Positions 39,956 through 48,198 of a stretch of DNA of 64,000 nt are shown here, piece after piece. Made by a program: the position numbers and the translations under genes. Source of the DNA: Microbacterium terrae (GTDB lineage: Bacteria; Actinomycetota; Actinomycetes; Actinomycetales; Microbacteriaceae); assembly GCF_017831975.1 (NCBI RefSeq), contig NZ_JAFDSS010000001.1, positions 3,162,001 to 3,226,000 of the forward strand. The letters are read 5' to 3'. The notes below the pieces were generated by a model that did not search any database, was not told the DNA's origin, and saw only the letters and a list, made by a program, of their open reading frames with translations. Numbering within the stretch: the first letter of the stretch is position 1; every line of letters begins with the position of its first letter.

Positions 39956-41730
39956 GACCGACGCAGGGTGTGACCTTCGGCGGCCGTTACGAGCTCGATT
40001 CGCGGATCGCGATCGGCGGTATGGGCGAGGTGTGGGAGGCGACCGACCACGTCATCGGACGGACGGTCGCGATCAAGATCCTCAAAGACGAGTACATGGG
40101 CGACCCCGGGTTCCTCGAGCGCTTCCGCGCCGAGGCCCGCCACGCCGCGCTCGTCAACCACGAGGGCATCGCCAGCGTGTTCGACTACGGCGAGGAGAAC
40201 GGCAGCGCCTTCCTCGTCATGGAGCTCGTCCCCGGCGAAGCCCTGTCGACCATCCTCGAGCGCGACACCTCACTGTCGACCGACAAGACGCTCGACATCG
40301 TCGCGCAGACCTCCGCTGCCTTGCAGGCCGCCCACGCGGCCGGGCTCGTGCACCGCGACATCAAGCCGGGCAACCTGCTGATCACGCCCGACGGACGGGT
40401 GAAGATCACCGACTTCGGCATCGCGCGCATCGCCGACCAGGTTCCGCTGACCGCGACCGGCCAGGTCATGGGCACCGTGCAGTACCTGTCGCCCGAGCAG
40501 GCCTCGGGTCACCCCGCGTCGCCGGCGACCGACATCTACTCGCTCGGCATCGTCGCGTACGAGTCCGTCGCGGGCAAGCGTCCGTTCACGGGCGAGTCGC
40601 AGGTGGCCATCGCGATGGCGCAGATCAACGAGCAGCCCCCGCCGCTGCCGCCGACCGTCGCCGAGCCGGTGCAGAACCTCATCATGGCGATGATCGCCAA
40701 GAAGCCCGAGGAGCGTCCGACGTCGGCCGCCGCCGTCGCGCGCGCCGCCACGGCGCTCCGTCGCGGCGACGTGACGGCTGCGGCCGCCGCTGTGCCCGCT
40801 GTCGCCGCCGGCGTCGTCGCATCCGACGATGTGACGCGCCTGCTCACCTCGGCGGGGTCGACGGCTGCGGCGACGCAGCTCCTGCCCGCGCCCGACGGCG
40901 AGGCCGAGGAGACGCCCGAGAAGAAGAAGCGCAGCCCCTGGACGTGGCCGCTCATCGCGCTCATCATCCTGCTGCTGCTCGTTCTCGGCGGCACCATCGC
41001 CGCGATCGTCGCGAACCAGGGCGGCGAGGAGCCCACGGCTTCCACGTCGACCCCGCGCGACACGCCGACGCCGACGCCGACGCCGACCGACACGCCGACG
41101 CCCACGCCGACCGAGGAGCGCATCAACGTCAACGACCTCGGGCTCGTCGGCAAGACCTGCGACGAAGCCCGCGGCATCGTCGAGGGCGCCGACCTCGTCG
41201 CCAGCTGCTCCGCAGGCGCGGCGGCCCCGACGGCCGATGACGTGGGCCTCGTGTACAACGTCGACCCCACCGGCAACGTCGTCGCGGGCGCCACGATCAC
41301 GATGCTCGCCTACGGCGACCAGACCGCACTGGAGGCACCGACGGCGCCGACGCTGAGCGCGACGGAGGTCGAGCCGGGCGGCACGGTCCAGGTCAGCTGG
41401 ACCGGGTACGCGTGCCCCGCGGGCGAGGGCTCGCCGAGCTCGTACGACTTCACGGCATCCAACGGCACATTCGCCAACGGCCAGTCGACGTCGTCGTTCA
41501 CGCTCGCCCAGGCCCCGGCGGTCGTCACCGTTCCGACCACGTCGACCTCCGGGTCGGTCGTGGTGTCGTACACCGTGACCTGCTCGGGCGGACCCTCGGG
41601 TGCCCGCACCTCGCCGGCCTCGTCTGAGGTCACCGCTGCGATCGTCGCCCCGGCCGAGGACAACTCAGGTGAGGGCGGCGACGGCTCGGGTGAGGGCGGC
41701 GGAGACGATTCGGGCAGCGGCAACGGCTGA
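39952..41730 (+). CDS. pknA: PknA-like Ser/Thr kinase with PASTA-like and Ig-like extracellular region
   Basis: The 592-residue protein has a kinase domain (Gly loop IAIGGMGEV, Lys42, HRDIKPGN with Asp136, DFG Asp154), a juxtamembrane Ala-rich region, a membrane helix at about 331-354, a Thr-Pro linker, one PASTA-like domain (391-455: [28 protein letters not shown]) and a further Ig/fibronectin-like domain (463-565) with an acidic Gly/Ser tail. Mycobacterial PknA lacks such an extracellular part, so the ectodomain is unusual. It phosphorylates cell-division and envelope proteins. Position after pbpA by ATGA confirms the operon. Confidence 0.92.
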   Translation: MRPTQGVTFGGRYELDSRIAIGGMGEVWEATDHVIGRTVAIKILKDEYMGDPGFLERFRAEARHAALVNHEGIASVFDYGEENGSAFLVMELVPGEALSTILERDTSLSTDKTLDIVAQTSAALQAAHAAGLVHRDIKPGNLLITPDGRVKITDFGIARIADQVPLTATGQVMGTVQYLSPEQASGHPASPATDIYSLGIVAYESVAGKRPFTGESQVAIAMAQINEQPPPLPPTVAEPVQNLIMAMIAKKPEERPTSAAAVARAATALRRGDVTAAAAAVPAVAAGVVASDDVTRLLTSAGSTAAATQLLPAPDGEAEETPEKKKRSPWTWPLIALIILLLLVLGGTIAAIVANQGGEEPTASTSTPRDTPTPTPTPTDTPTPTPTEERINVNDLGLVGKTCDEARGIVEGADLVASCSAGAAAPTADDVGLVYNVDPTGNVVAGATITMLAYGDQTALEAPTAPTLSATEVEPGGTVQVSWTGYACPAGEGSPSSYDFTASNGTFANGQSTSSFTLAQAPAVVTVPTTSTSGSVVVSYTVTCSGGPSGARTSPASSEVTAAIVAPAEDNSGEGGDGSGEGGGDDSGSGNG

Positions 41731-41752
41731 GCCCGCCGCACGCCTCGACTGA

Positions 41753-41786
41753 GCCGAGTGCGACGAGCACCGTCGCCGCACTCGGC
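41753..41786. terminator. Hairpin between pknA and pknB
   Basis: GCCGAGTGCG (41753-41762) pairs perfectly with CGCACTCGGC (41777-41786) around a 14-base loop. It lies directly before a -10-like TAGTCT at 41787, so it may end or attenuate the operon transcript before a separate pknB promoter. Confidence 0.55.
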
Positions 41787-41792
41787 TAGTCT
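41787..41792 (+). promoter_or_regulatory. Possible -10 box of pknB
   Basis: TAGTCT lies 27 bases before the pknB GTG, leaving a leader with GGGAGA. No convincing -35, because the hairpin occupies that place. Confidence 0.35.
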
Positions 41793-41819
41793 GGCTGTTG
41801 TTCCACGCAGGGAGATACT

Positions 41820-43523
41820 GTGACCGCTGAGCCGCGCGTGCTGTCGGGGCGCTACCGCATCGACGAGCCCATCGGTCGCGGTGGCATGGCCAGCGTGTAC
41901 CGCGGACGCGACCTCACGCTCGGTCGCGAGGTCGCCATCAAGATCCTCGACCGCGACCTCGCAGGCGACAACGCGTTCCGCACCCGGTTCCGCCTCGAGG
42001 CGCAGGCGGCATCACGGATGGCGCATCCGACGATCGTCCGCGTGTTCGACGCGGGGGAGGACTCCGAGACGACGCCCGAGGGCACCGTCCGCGCTGTCCC
42101 GTTCATCGTGATGGAGCTGGTCAAGGGGCGCCTCCTCAAAGACGTGATCGCCGAGGGCCCGGTTCCGGTGGCCGACTCGGTGCGCTACGTCGACGGCATC
42201 CTCGAGGCTCTCGAGTACTCCCATCGCGCCGGCGTGGTGCACCGCGACATCAAGCCCGGCAACGTGATGATCACCGACGCCGGCCAGGTGAAGGTGATGG
42301 ACTTCGGCATCGCCCGGGCCGTCTCCGACAGCTCGTCGACGGTTGCCGAGACCACCCAGATCCTCGGCACGGCGGCCTACTTCTCGCCCGAGCAGGCCAA
42401 GGGCGAGCCGGTCGACGCCCGCGCCGACCTGTACTCGGCGGGGGTGGTGCTCTACGAGCTGCTCGCCGGCCGCCAGCCCTTCCGGGGTGAGTCGCCCGTC
42501 GCGGTGGCCTACCAGCACGTGAGCGAGACGCCGCTGGCGCCGTCCGAGGTGCGCGAGGGAGTGCCCCGCTCGCTCGACGCGGTCGCACTGCGCGCCCTGG
42601 CGAAGGACCCGTTCCAGCGCTTCCAGGATGCGGCGACCTTCCGCGAGGCGCTCGATGCGACGGTGGACGGACGCTCTCCGTCCAAGCGCCAGGTGGGAGC
42701 GCTCACCAGCGAGCTGTACGGTCCGAACCCGAAGCAGGCGGCCGAGACCGCGCGCTCGCTCCGCCAGCTCAGCACCGACACCACGATGAAGCGCACGCAG
42801 TCCGGTCCGCCGGTCGCGTGGATCTGGGCGGGGGTGGGACTGCTCGCCGTGCTCCTCATCTCGATCCTGTTCTGGACGCTGTCGATCCGCCCGGTCGACA
42901 CCGAGGTGCCGAGCACGTCGCGCATCGTGCCGAACGTCGTCGGCATGACGTTCGCCACGGCGAGTGAAGAGCTCGGCAAGAACGATCTCACCGCCTTCCA
43001 GGTCGACGAGGAGAACGCCGACGTCGCCGAGGGCGATGTGATCCGCACCGACCCCGAGGCCGGGGCATCCGTCACCCCCGAGCAGACGGTTCGCGTCTAT
43101 GTGTCGACCGGCCAGGAGACCTCGACCGTTCCCGTGCTCGAAGGACTCGGTCAGGATGCCGCGACCGCCGCGCTCGAGGAGGCCGGGCTACAGCTCGGCA
43201 CCGTCACCAAGCGCAACGACCCCGACCTCGCCGCCGGCACCGTCATGACCGCGGACCAGACCGCCGACAGCGAGGTGGCGCGGGGCACCGTGGTGAACCT
43301 CGTCGTGGCGTCGGGTCTGATGACCGTCAAGGACTACACCGTCACCTACACGGTCGAGAGCGCCAAAGCCGAGCTGGAATCGGCTGACTACGGCATGACC
43401 GTGAAGACCGAAGAGGATGCCGCGTGCACCGCGACGTCACCGACGACGGTGCACCAGCAGTCGCTCGTGGGCGATGTGGCGATCCACTCCGAGATCACGC
43501 TGACCTACTGCACGGGCCCCTGA
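41820..43523 (+). CDS. pknB: PknB: PASTA-domain Ser/Thr kinase
   Basis: The 567-residue kinase shows IGRGGMASVY, Lys41 in [12 protein letters not shown] (Asp143), DFG (Asp161) and an activation loop with ETTQ (Thr178/179), the site of autophosphorylation in PknB. A membrane helix (about 332-354) leads to two clear PASTA domains (368-431, VPNVVGMTFATASEEL; 435-498, VPVLEGLGQDAATAAL) and a degenerate third (501-565) with two cysteines. PASTA domains bind lipid II or muropeptides and couple cell-wall status to kinase activity. It starts with GTG and has GGGAGA before it. Its end overlaps the convergent pabA gene by 19 bp. Confidence 0.94.
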   Translation: MTAEPRVLSGRYRIDEPIGRGGMASVYRGRDLTLGREVAIKILDRDLAGDNAFRTRFRLEAQAASRMAHPTIVRVFDAGEDSETTPEGTVRAVPFIVMELVKGRLLKDVIAEGPVPVADSVRYVDGILEALEYSHRAGVVHRDIKPGNVMITDAGQVKVMDFGIARAVSDSSSTVAETTQILGTAAYFSPEQAKGEPVDARADLYSAGVVLYELLAGRQPFRGESPVAVAYQHVSETPLAPSEVREGVPRSLDAVALRALAKDPFQRFQDAATFREALDATVDGRSPSKRQVGALTSELYGPNPKQAAETARSLRQLSTDTTMKRTQSGPPVAWIWAGVGLLAVLLISILFWTLSIRPVDTEVPSTSRIVPNVVGMTFATASEELGKNDLTAFQVDEENADVAEGDVIRTDPEAGASVTPEQTVRVYVSTGQETSTVPVLEGLGQDAATAALEEAGLQLGTVTKRNDPDLAAGTVMTADQTADSEVARGTVVNLVVASGLMTVKDYTVTYTVESAKAELESADYGMTVKTEEDAACTATSPTTVHQQSLVGDVAIHSEITLTYCTGP

Positions 43524-44164
43524 CCCTCGGCGCCGCGTCCGGCGCGGTGCGGGTGAAGGAGTGCACCGCGGGGTGCCGCGCCCGGGCTGCCCACCGATGA
43601 CAGCCAGTTGCCGAGCAGGCGGTAGCCGCCTTCGGTGAGCACGCTCTCGGGATGGAACTGCACGCCGTCGATCGGCAGGTCGCGATGCCGGAGTCCCATG
43701 ATCACGCCGCCCGCGGTGCTGCTCGCAACCTCGAGTGCGTCAGGCAGCGACGCCGGCTCCACGGCGAGCGAGTGGTACCGCGTCGCGGTGAACGGGTCGG
43801 GGAGGCCCGCGTAGATGCTGCGGCCGTCGTGGTGCACCGGGGAGGTCATGCCGTGCATGAGCTCGGGTGCGTGCGACACCGTCGCTCCGAACGCCTCGGC
43901 GATCGCCTGATGGCCGAGACAGACGCCGAGGAGCGGCATCCGTCGTTCGGCGCACGAACGCACCACGGCGACGGATGCTCCCGCCGCGGCAGGTGTGCCG
44001 GGGCCGGGCGAGACGAGCACTCCCGCGTAGCCCGCGATCGCCTCGCCGACGTCGATGATCGCGTCGGCCTCGACGACGTCGGTGTCTGCCCCGAGCTCGT
44101 GCAGATACCCGATGAGGGTGAAGACGAAGCTGTCGTGGTTGTCGACGACGAGGATGCGGGTCAT
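43505..44164 (-). CDS. pabA: Class I glutamine amidotransferase (PabA/TrpG type)
   Basis: The 219-residue protein is a class I glutaminase subunit: ILVVDNHDSFVFTLIGYLHELG, oxyanion loop SPGPGTP, nucleophile Cys82 in GVCLGHQAI, and His171/Glu173 in QFHPESVLTEGG. It hands ammonia to an anthranilate or aminodeoxychorismate synthase partner not found in the window. In Actinobacteria this lone gene beside pknB is common and is usually named pabA or trpG. The C-terminal 25 residues are a basic tail overlapping the pknB 3' end in antisense. Confidence 0.9.
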   Translation of the reverse strand: MTRILVVDNHDSFVFTLIGYLHELGADTDVVEADAIIDVGEAIAGYAGVLVSPGPGTPAAAGASVAVVRSCAERRMPLLGVCLGHQAIAEAFGATVSHAPELMHGMTSPVHHDGRSIYAGLPDPFTATRYHSLAVEPASLPDALEVASSTAGGVIMGLRHRDLPIDGVQFHPESVLTEGGYRLLGNWLSSVGSPGAAPRGALLHPHRAGRGAEGQGPVQ

Positions 44165-44174
44165 GTCGTCACCG

Positions 44175-44330
44175 TCAGCCGACGGTGACCTCCTGCGGGT
44201 TGACGAACTGGCTCACCCACGGGAAGGCGTAGAAGACGAGTCCGTACAGCACCGCGAGGGCGAGCACGATGAGGAAGAGGATGCGGAGCCAGACCGGCCC
44301 CGGGAGGATCCGCCACAATGCCGCGTACAT
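44175..44330 (-). CDS. Small membrane protein (51 residues)
   Basis: Reading minus from ATG 44330 to TGA 44175 gives MYAALWRILPGPVWLRILFL followed by a hydrophobic helix and the end VSQFVNPQEVTVG. One membrane helix (about 15-36). The ATG shares one base with the sortase stop (TGATG), and the pabA start follows 10 bases after its own stop, so it lies inside the sortase-pabA transcript. I know this as a conserved small gene at this place in Actinobacteria but cannot name it. The tight coupling supports a real gene despite its size. Confidence 0.75.
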   Translation of the reverse strand: MYAALWRILPGPVWLRILFLIVLALAVLYGLVFYAFPWVSQFVNPQEVTVG

Positions 44331-45136
44331 CAGGCCTCCACATCCGTCATCGCCGGCGGTGCGCCCGCCGACCGGGGGGTGAACGATTCGAACACGCTGT
44401 AGGCGACGATGCGCTCGGCGAGCGAGTACATCGGGCTGCAGCTGGTCATCGTCAGGTACCGGGTTCCGGGCGGCACGTCGGGTGCCTGCGGCACCGGCAG
44501 CAGCACCTCGACCTGATCGGGCTGCACGTACTCGAGCGTTCGGAACCGGTAGGTGTACCAGCCGACCTCGGTCTCGACCACGATCGCGTCGCCGACCTGG
44601 AGCTCGGCGATGCGGTTGAACGGCTTGCCGTAGGTGGTGCGATGGGCGGCGACCGCGAAGTTGCCGACCTCGCCGGGCATCTTCGTACCGGGGTAGTGCC
44701 CGATGCCGATCGGGTCGAGTGTGCCCGAGCGCGTCACACCGCCCGCCATGGGAACGTGGTAGTCCGCACCGAACCGCGGGATGTACATCACGCCGAACAG
44801 CTCGGTGTCAGCGGGCTCGGCGAGGATCACCGGTTCAGCGGTCACCGGATCGGTGTCGTCGGCTGTCGGCGTCGGCGTGGGGCTCGGCGTCGCGGAGTAC
44901 TCCTGCGCCCACTCCTGGCTGATCTCGGATCCGGTGGCGTTGCGTTCGGCTCCGTAGATGAGGTCGCCGACCCAGAGCTGCCACACGACGTAGAGCAGCG
45001 TGATCACGCCGAGTGTGATGAGGATCTCGCCGATGACGCCGATGATCGACGTCCGCCGCCTCGGTGGGCGGTCATCGCCGGCGGCGCTCCGGGACGCCCC
45101 GCGTCCGGGAGAATCCACCCCCACAGATTCCTCCAC
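44330..45136 (-). CDS. Class E sortase
   Basis: The 268-residue transpeptidase has one membrane helix (about 31-57), a Thr-Pro linker, and a sortase domain with catalytic His165 (AVAAHRTT), Cys233 (TMTSCSPMYS) and Arg242 (AERIVAY). The TLTC-like motif reads TMTSC. Class E enzymes, frequent in high-GC Gram-positives, attach proteins with LAxTG signals to the wall. No such substrate is encoded in the window. GTG 45136 is supported by TAGAAT six bases before it (leaderless); a GTG four codons further with GGAGGA before it is an alternative. Confidence 0.92.
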   Translation of the reverse strand: MEESVGVDSPGRGASRSAAGDDRPPRRRTSIIGVIGEILITLGVITLLYVVWQLWVGDLIYGAERNATGSEISQEWAQEYSATPSPTPTPTADDTDPVTAEPVILAEPADTELFGVMYIPRFGADYHVPMAGGVTRSGTLDPIGIGHYPGTKMPGEVGNFAVAAHRTTYGKPFNRIAELQVGDAIVVETEVGWYTYRFRTLEYVQPDQVEVLLPVPQAPDVPPGTRYLTMTSCSPMYSLAERIVAYSVFESFTPRSAGAPPAMTDVEA

Positions 45137-45142
45137 AGGGTG

Positions 45143-45148
45143 ATTCTA
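45143..45148 (-). promoter_or_regulatory. -10 box of the sortase gene, leaderless layout
   Basis: On the minus strand TAGAAT is followed by six bases and GTG 45136. The divergent crgA promoter starts only about 30 bases away. Confidence 0.55.
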
Positions 45149-45178
45149 GTCAGCGTGGGGTGGGACTCCGCTGGCAGT

Positions 45179-45184
45179 TAGACT
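45179..45184 (+). promoter_or_regulatory. -10 box of crgA, leaderless layout
   Basis: TAGACT is followed by six bases and ATG 45191. No Shine-Dalgarno is present. Confidence 0.6.
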
Positions 45185-45190
45185 GTCCGA

Positions 45191-45424
45191 ATGGCACGCA
45201 AGGATGACGACGCGCTGGTCGAGCGCGCAGAGGGCGAAGCCGCGCCCAACCCGGTGTGGTTCAAGCCGATCATGGTCGGTCTGATGCTGGTCGGATTGGT
45301 ATGGGTGCTCGTCTTCTACCTGAGCGGCACGCAGTACCCCATCCCGGGCATCGGCCCGTGGAACCTCGCGATCGGCTTCGGCATCGCGTTCGTCGGCTTC
45401 CTCATGACCACCCGCTGGCGCTGA
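45191..45424 (+). CDS. crgA: Cell-division protein CrgA
   Basis: The 77-residue protein has two membrane helices (about 26-46 and 56-74), with the CrgA-type NPVWFKPIMVGLMLVGLVWV and the closing GFGIAFVGFLMTTRWR. CrgA tethers FtsZ, FtsQ and FtsI-type proteins at the septum and is found at this place, near pknA/B and the sortase, in most Actinobacteria. It is divergent from the sortase with only 54 bases between, holding both promoters. A clear intrinsic terminator follows. Confidence 0.95.
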   Translation: MARKDDDALVERAEGEAAPNPVWFKPIMVGLMLVGLVWVLVFYLSGTQYPIPGIGPWNLAIGFGIAFVGFLMTTRWR

Positions 45425-45440
45425 CGCCCGCTTCGACTCG

Positions 45441-45467
45441 AAAAGCCCCGGTTGATCCGGGGCTTTT
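45441..45467 (+). terminator. Intrinsic terminator of crgA
   Basis: AAAAGCCCCGG, loop TTGAT, CCGGGGCTTTT: perfect 11-bp stem ending in T bases. Works in both directions, so it may also stop the convergent rhomboid transcript. Confidence 0.9.
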
Positions 45468-45484
45468 CTGTTGGCCGAGGGTTC

Positions 45485-45556
45485 TTAACAGGGTTGTTAA
45501 CACCTGTGAATTACACGGGTGTGATTCTCCCCACCTGTGGATGAGCCTGTGGATAA
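45485..45556. other. Palindrome-rich patch with two DnaA boxes outside oriC
   Basis: In the 145 bases between the convergent crgA and rhomboid genes lie TTAACA-GGGT-TGTTAA (45485-45500), an ACACC...GGTGT dyad around 45501-45523, TGTGGATGA at 45536-45544 (one mismatch to a DnaA box) and a perfect reverse DnaA box TGTGGATAA at 45548-45556. It is AT-richer than its surroundings. It is not upstream of either gene. Confidence 0.6.
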
Positions 45557-45569
45557 CTCCCGGACGAGA

Positions 45570-46448
45570 TCAGAACACGATGCGGGGAGCGACGACGAGC
45601 ACGCCGATCAGCACAGCGGTGAGGGCGACCAGGAGCCAGATCTGCAGGGCGCGCCGGCGCACCGAGCGGGTGCGCGCGTAGATGAGGCCGACGAGGGCGC
45701 CGGTCACCAGTCCGCCGACGTGCGCCTGCCACGAGACGTTGAACCCGGGGATGAACCCGATCACCAGGTTGATGCCGAGCACGATCGCGATGCCGGCGAC
45801 GTTGGCGCCGATGTGGCGGCCGATCACCAGCAGCGCACCGAACAGGCCGAAGATCGCTCCGGATGCTCCGACCACGGGCGTTCCGAACGAGAGTGCGGCG
45901 ACCGCGGCCGAGCCGCCCAGCATGCTGAGCAGATAGAGCGCGAGGAACCGCCACCGGCCGAGAAGCGGCTCGAGCGATCGCCCGAGCATCCACAGCGCCA
46001 GCATGTTGAGCCCCACGTGGTAGAAGCTCGAGTGCACGAGGCCCACGGTGAAGACGCGCCACGGCTGGAAGAAGCCGCTCAGGTCGGGGTAGAGCAGGGG
46101 AGGCCACAGGGTGAAGGCATCCTTGATCGCGTCGCCGATGCCCGGGATGAGCGTCAGCAGATACACGAACGCGGTCAGCCCGATGATCGCGTAGGTGACG
46201 ATCGGACGACCGGAGGTCGTTGCGAGCGCGCGCGGCCGCGACCACCGGCGTTCCGCCTTCTTCTGCGCCGGAGTGGCGGCCTGCTGCTGCGCGCGCAGGC
46301 ACTCCGGGCACACGACTCCCACGGGTGCCTGCGTCTGGCACTCGGGGCAGATCGTGCGCAGGCACCGCTGGCAGAGCACGAAGCTCTGCCGGTCAGGGTG
46401 CCGGTAGCAGAAGTTCTCGCTGTTGCGACGGAACGCGTCGGTGGTCAC
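45570..46448 (-). CDS. Rhomboid intramembrane serine protease with N-terminal zinc-binding region
   Basis: The 292-residue protein has about 75 soluble residues with paired metal ligands (CYRH, CQRC, CPEC, CPEC: Cys14, His17, Cys26, Cys29, Cys34, Cys37, Cys47, Cys50), a B-box/RING-like zinc fold, then six membrane helices with rhomboid motifs: FYHVGLNML (His144, Asn148), GASGAIFG with nucleophile Ser196, and QAHVGG with His243. It cuts membrane proteins within a helix; substrates are unknown. Its start is 15 bases after the cyclophilin stop, so both are probably cotranscribed. Confidence 0.93.
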   Translation of the reverse strand: MTTDAFRRNSENFCYRHPDRQSFVLCQRCLRTICPECQTQAPVGVVCPECLRAQQQAATPAQKKAERRWSRPRALATTSGRPIVTYAIIGLTAFVYLLTLIPGIGDAIKDAFTLWPPLLYPDLSGFFQPWRVFTVGLVHSSFYHVGLNMLALWMLGRSLEPLLGRWRFLALYLLSMLGGSAAVAALSFGTPVVGASGAIFGLFGALLVIGRHIGANVAGIAIVLGINLVIGFIPGFNVSWQAHVGGLVTGALVGLIYARTRSVRRRALQIWLLVALTAVLIGVLVVAPRIVF

Positions 46449-46463
46449 GGCGCGGCGTGCGTG

Positions 46464-47036
46464 TCAGACCGTGACGATGTCGATCGACGAGATGACGACC
46501 GGCTCGATGGGGCGATCGCCCGCTGCGGTGGGAACCTCGACGATCGCGTCGACGACGGCCTTCGAGGCGTCGTCGGCGACCTCGCCGAAGATCGAGTGCT
46601 TGCCCTGCAGCCACTCGGGGCCGCGGCCGCCCTGACCGGGAACCGTGATGAAGAACTGCGAGCCGTTGGTGCCCTCGGCCTTGCCGGTGATCGCGTTGCG
46701 ACGCAGGCCGGCGTTGGCCATGGCGAGCTTGTACGGCTCGGTGAAGGTCAGCTCGGGGCTGATCTCGTCGTTGAAGTTGTAGCCCGGGCCGCCGACGCCC
46801 TGACCGAGCGGGTCGCCGCCCTGGATCATGAAGCCCGAGATGATGCGGTGGAAGATGACGTCGGTGTAGAGGGGGCCTTCGCCAGGCTTGCCGGTGGCGG
46901 GGTGGGTCCAGGCCTGCGTGCCATCGGAGAGCCCGATGAAGTTCTGGACCGTGCGAGGGGCGTGATCGCCGAACAGGTTGACGACGATGTCGCCGTGATT
47001 CGTGTGGATGGTGGCGACAGCGGTGTGAAGCGGCAT
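46464..47036 (-). CDS. ppiA: Peptidyl-prolyl cis-trans isomerase (cyclophilin)
   Basis: The 190-residue protein has the cyclophilin core: ATIHTNHGDIVVNLFGDHAP, FHRIISGFMIQGGDP (catalytic Arg in FHR), LAMANAGLRRNAITGKAEGTNGSQFFITV and KHSIFGEV. It has no signal peptide, so it is cytoplasmic. It catalyses prolyl isomerisation in folding proteins. It sits near pabA/crgA in other Actinobacteria as well. Confidence 0.95.
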   Translation of the reverse strand: MPLHTAVATIHTNHGDIVVNLFGDHAPRTVQNFIGLSDGTQAWTHPATGKPGEGPLYTDVIFHRIISGFMIQGGDPLGQGVGGPGYNFNDEISPELTFTEPYKLAMANAGLRRNAITGKAEGTNGSQFFITVPGQGGRGPEWLQGKHSIFGEVADDASKAVVDAIVEVPTAAGDRPIEPVVISSIDIVTV

Positions 47037-47132
47037 GATGCCATTCTTTCAGAGTTCCTGCGAACCTCTCCCGTCTCGGATAACGTCTGGCAGGATGGGG
47101 AGACCAGATCCCCGGTCGATTGGGAGGGCACC

Positions 47133-47717
47133 GTGAGCCTCAGCCGCAAGCGCAAGAAGGAACTCCGCAAGCTCCAGACGCAGGCGAACAACCTGTGGGA
47201 GTCGCAGCAGGTGCTGGTCGGTGAGGCCGCATCCGTCGCGCGGGAGGCCAGCAGACAGCTCGGCCACTTCCACCGCGAGCAGGTCGCACCCCAGGTGCAG
47301 GCCGGCTACGACAAGTACGCGGCGCCCTACGTCGACCGCGGCGTGCAGGTGTCCAAGCGGGTGCTCGAAGACCGCATCGTCCCCGCGGCGGGTGCCGTGG
47401 TCGGATCCGCACTGTCGGTGTGGGATGCTGCCGCCGAGACGCGCGACCGCCTGTCGGCGGGCAAGGGCCTCGCGATGCCCGACTCCGACAAGTACGCCAA
47501 GATCGCGAACAAGTACTCGAAGGACGCCGCCAAGAAGCTGCAGGCGCGCCTCGCCGGTGCGCCGCCTCAGAAGCAGGGCATCGGCGCCGGCGGGGTGATC
47601 GCGATCATCCTCGGCGTCGCCGCCGCGGTGGGCGTGCTCTACGCCGCATGGCAGACGCTCCGCGCCGATGACGAGCTGTGGGTGGCGGACGACCCGCTGC
47701 GCGCACCGGATGCCTGA
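47133..47717 (+). CDS. Conserved hypothetical protein with C-terminal membrane helix
   Basis: From GTG 47133, with GGGAGGG before it, a 194-residue protein is encoded: a basic start (MSLSRKRKKELRKLQTQANN if GTG is read as Met), a long amphipathic helix region, and one membrane helix at about 148-170 followed by the acidic end [16 protein letters not shown]. It resembles apolipoprotein-like tail-anchored helical proteins of Microbacteriaceae, but I do not know a named family. A much longer open frame reaching back to 45537 is an artefact of composition. It overlaps the YbaK gene by 8 bp. Confidence 0.8.
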   Translation: MSLSRKRKKELRKLQTQANNLWESQQVLVGEAASVAREASRQLGHFHREQVAPQVQAGYDKYAAPYVDRGVQVSKRVLEDRIVPAAGAVVGSALSVWDAAAETRDRLSAGKGLAMPDSDKYAKIANKYSKDAAKKLQARLAGAPPQKQGIGAGGVIAIILGVAAAVGVLYAAWQTLRADDELWVADDPLRAPDA

Positions 47718-48198
47718 ACCCACGGCATCCGTCGCAACAGAACGTGTCCGTGCCGCGGCCGCTGCCCGTGATCTCGACATCGAGATCCGGGAGCGGCCAG
47801 CGGCGGACAGCCTGACGGCGGCGGCAGAGCTGCTCGGCATCCCCGCCTCGAGCATCGTCAAGACGCTGGTCGTCAAGCGCAGCGACGACACTTATCTGTT
47901 CGCCCTCGTTCCCGGCGACCGTGCGATCTCGTGGCCGAAGCTGCGCGCCGTCGTCGGCGTGAACAAGCTGCAGCTGCCCGACCCGGCGCGAGCCCTGGCA
48001 GCGACGGGGTACGAGCGCGGCACGATCGTGCCGATCGGAAGCACCACCGACTGGCCCGTCTACGCCGACGAGCTCATCGTGGGGGAGCGGATCGCGATGG
48101 GCGCCGGTGCTCACGGCTACAGTCTGTTCGTCGAGGCGGACGATCTGATCGCCGCCTACGGCGCGATCGTCGCCGACATCTTTCAGCCCGTCAGCTGA
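47710..48198 (+). CDS. YbaK/EbsC-family aminoacyl-tRNA deacylase
   Basis: The 162-residue protein contains the YbaK core: SIVKTLVVK with the conserved Lys, [41 protein letters not shown] (the GxxxP loop) and [17 protein letters not shown]. Such proteins hydrolyse mischarged Cys- or Ala-tRNA-Pro. ATG 47710 lies inside the end of the preceding gene. Its last 8 bases overlap the convergent Nudix gene. Confidence 0.9.
   Translation: MPEPTASVATERVRAAAAARDLDIEIRERPAADSLTAAAELLGIPASSIVKTLVVKRSDDTYLFALVPGDRAISWPKLRAVVGVNKLQLPDPARALAATGYERGTIVPIGSTTDWPVYADELIVGERIAMGAGAHGYSLFVEADDLIAAYGAIVADIFQPVS

Noticed and set aside
45537..47130. Upstream extension of the hypothetical gene at 47133
   Set aside because: The extension is antisense to the rhomboid and cyclophilin genes; the GTG at 47133 has its own ribosome site.
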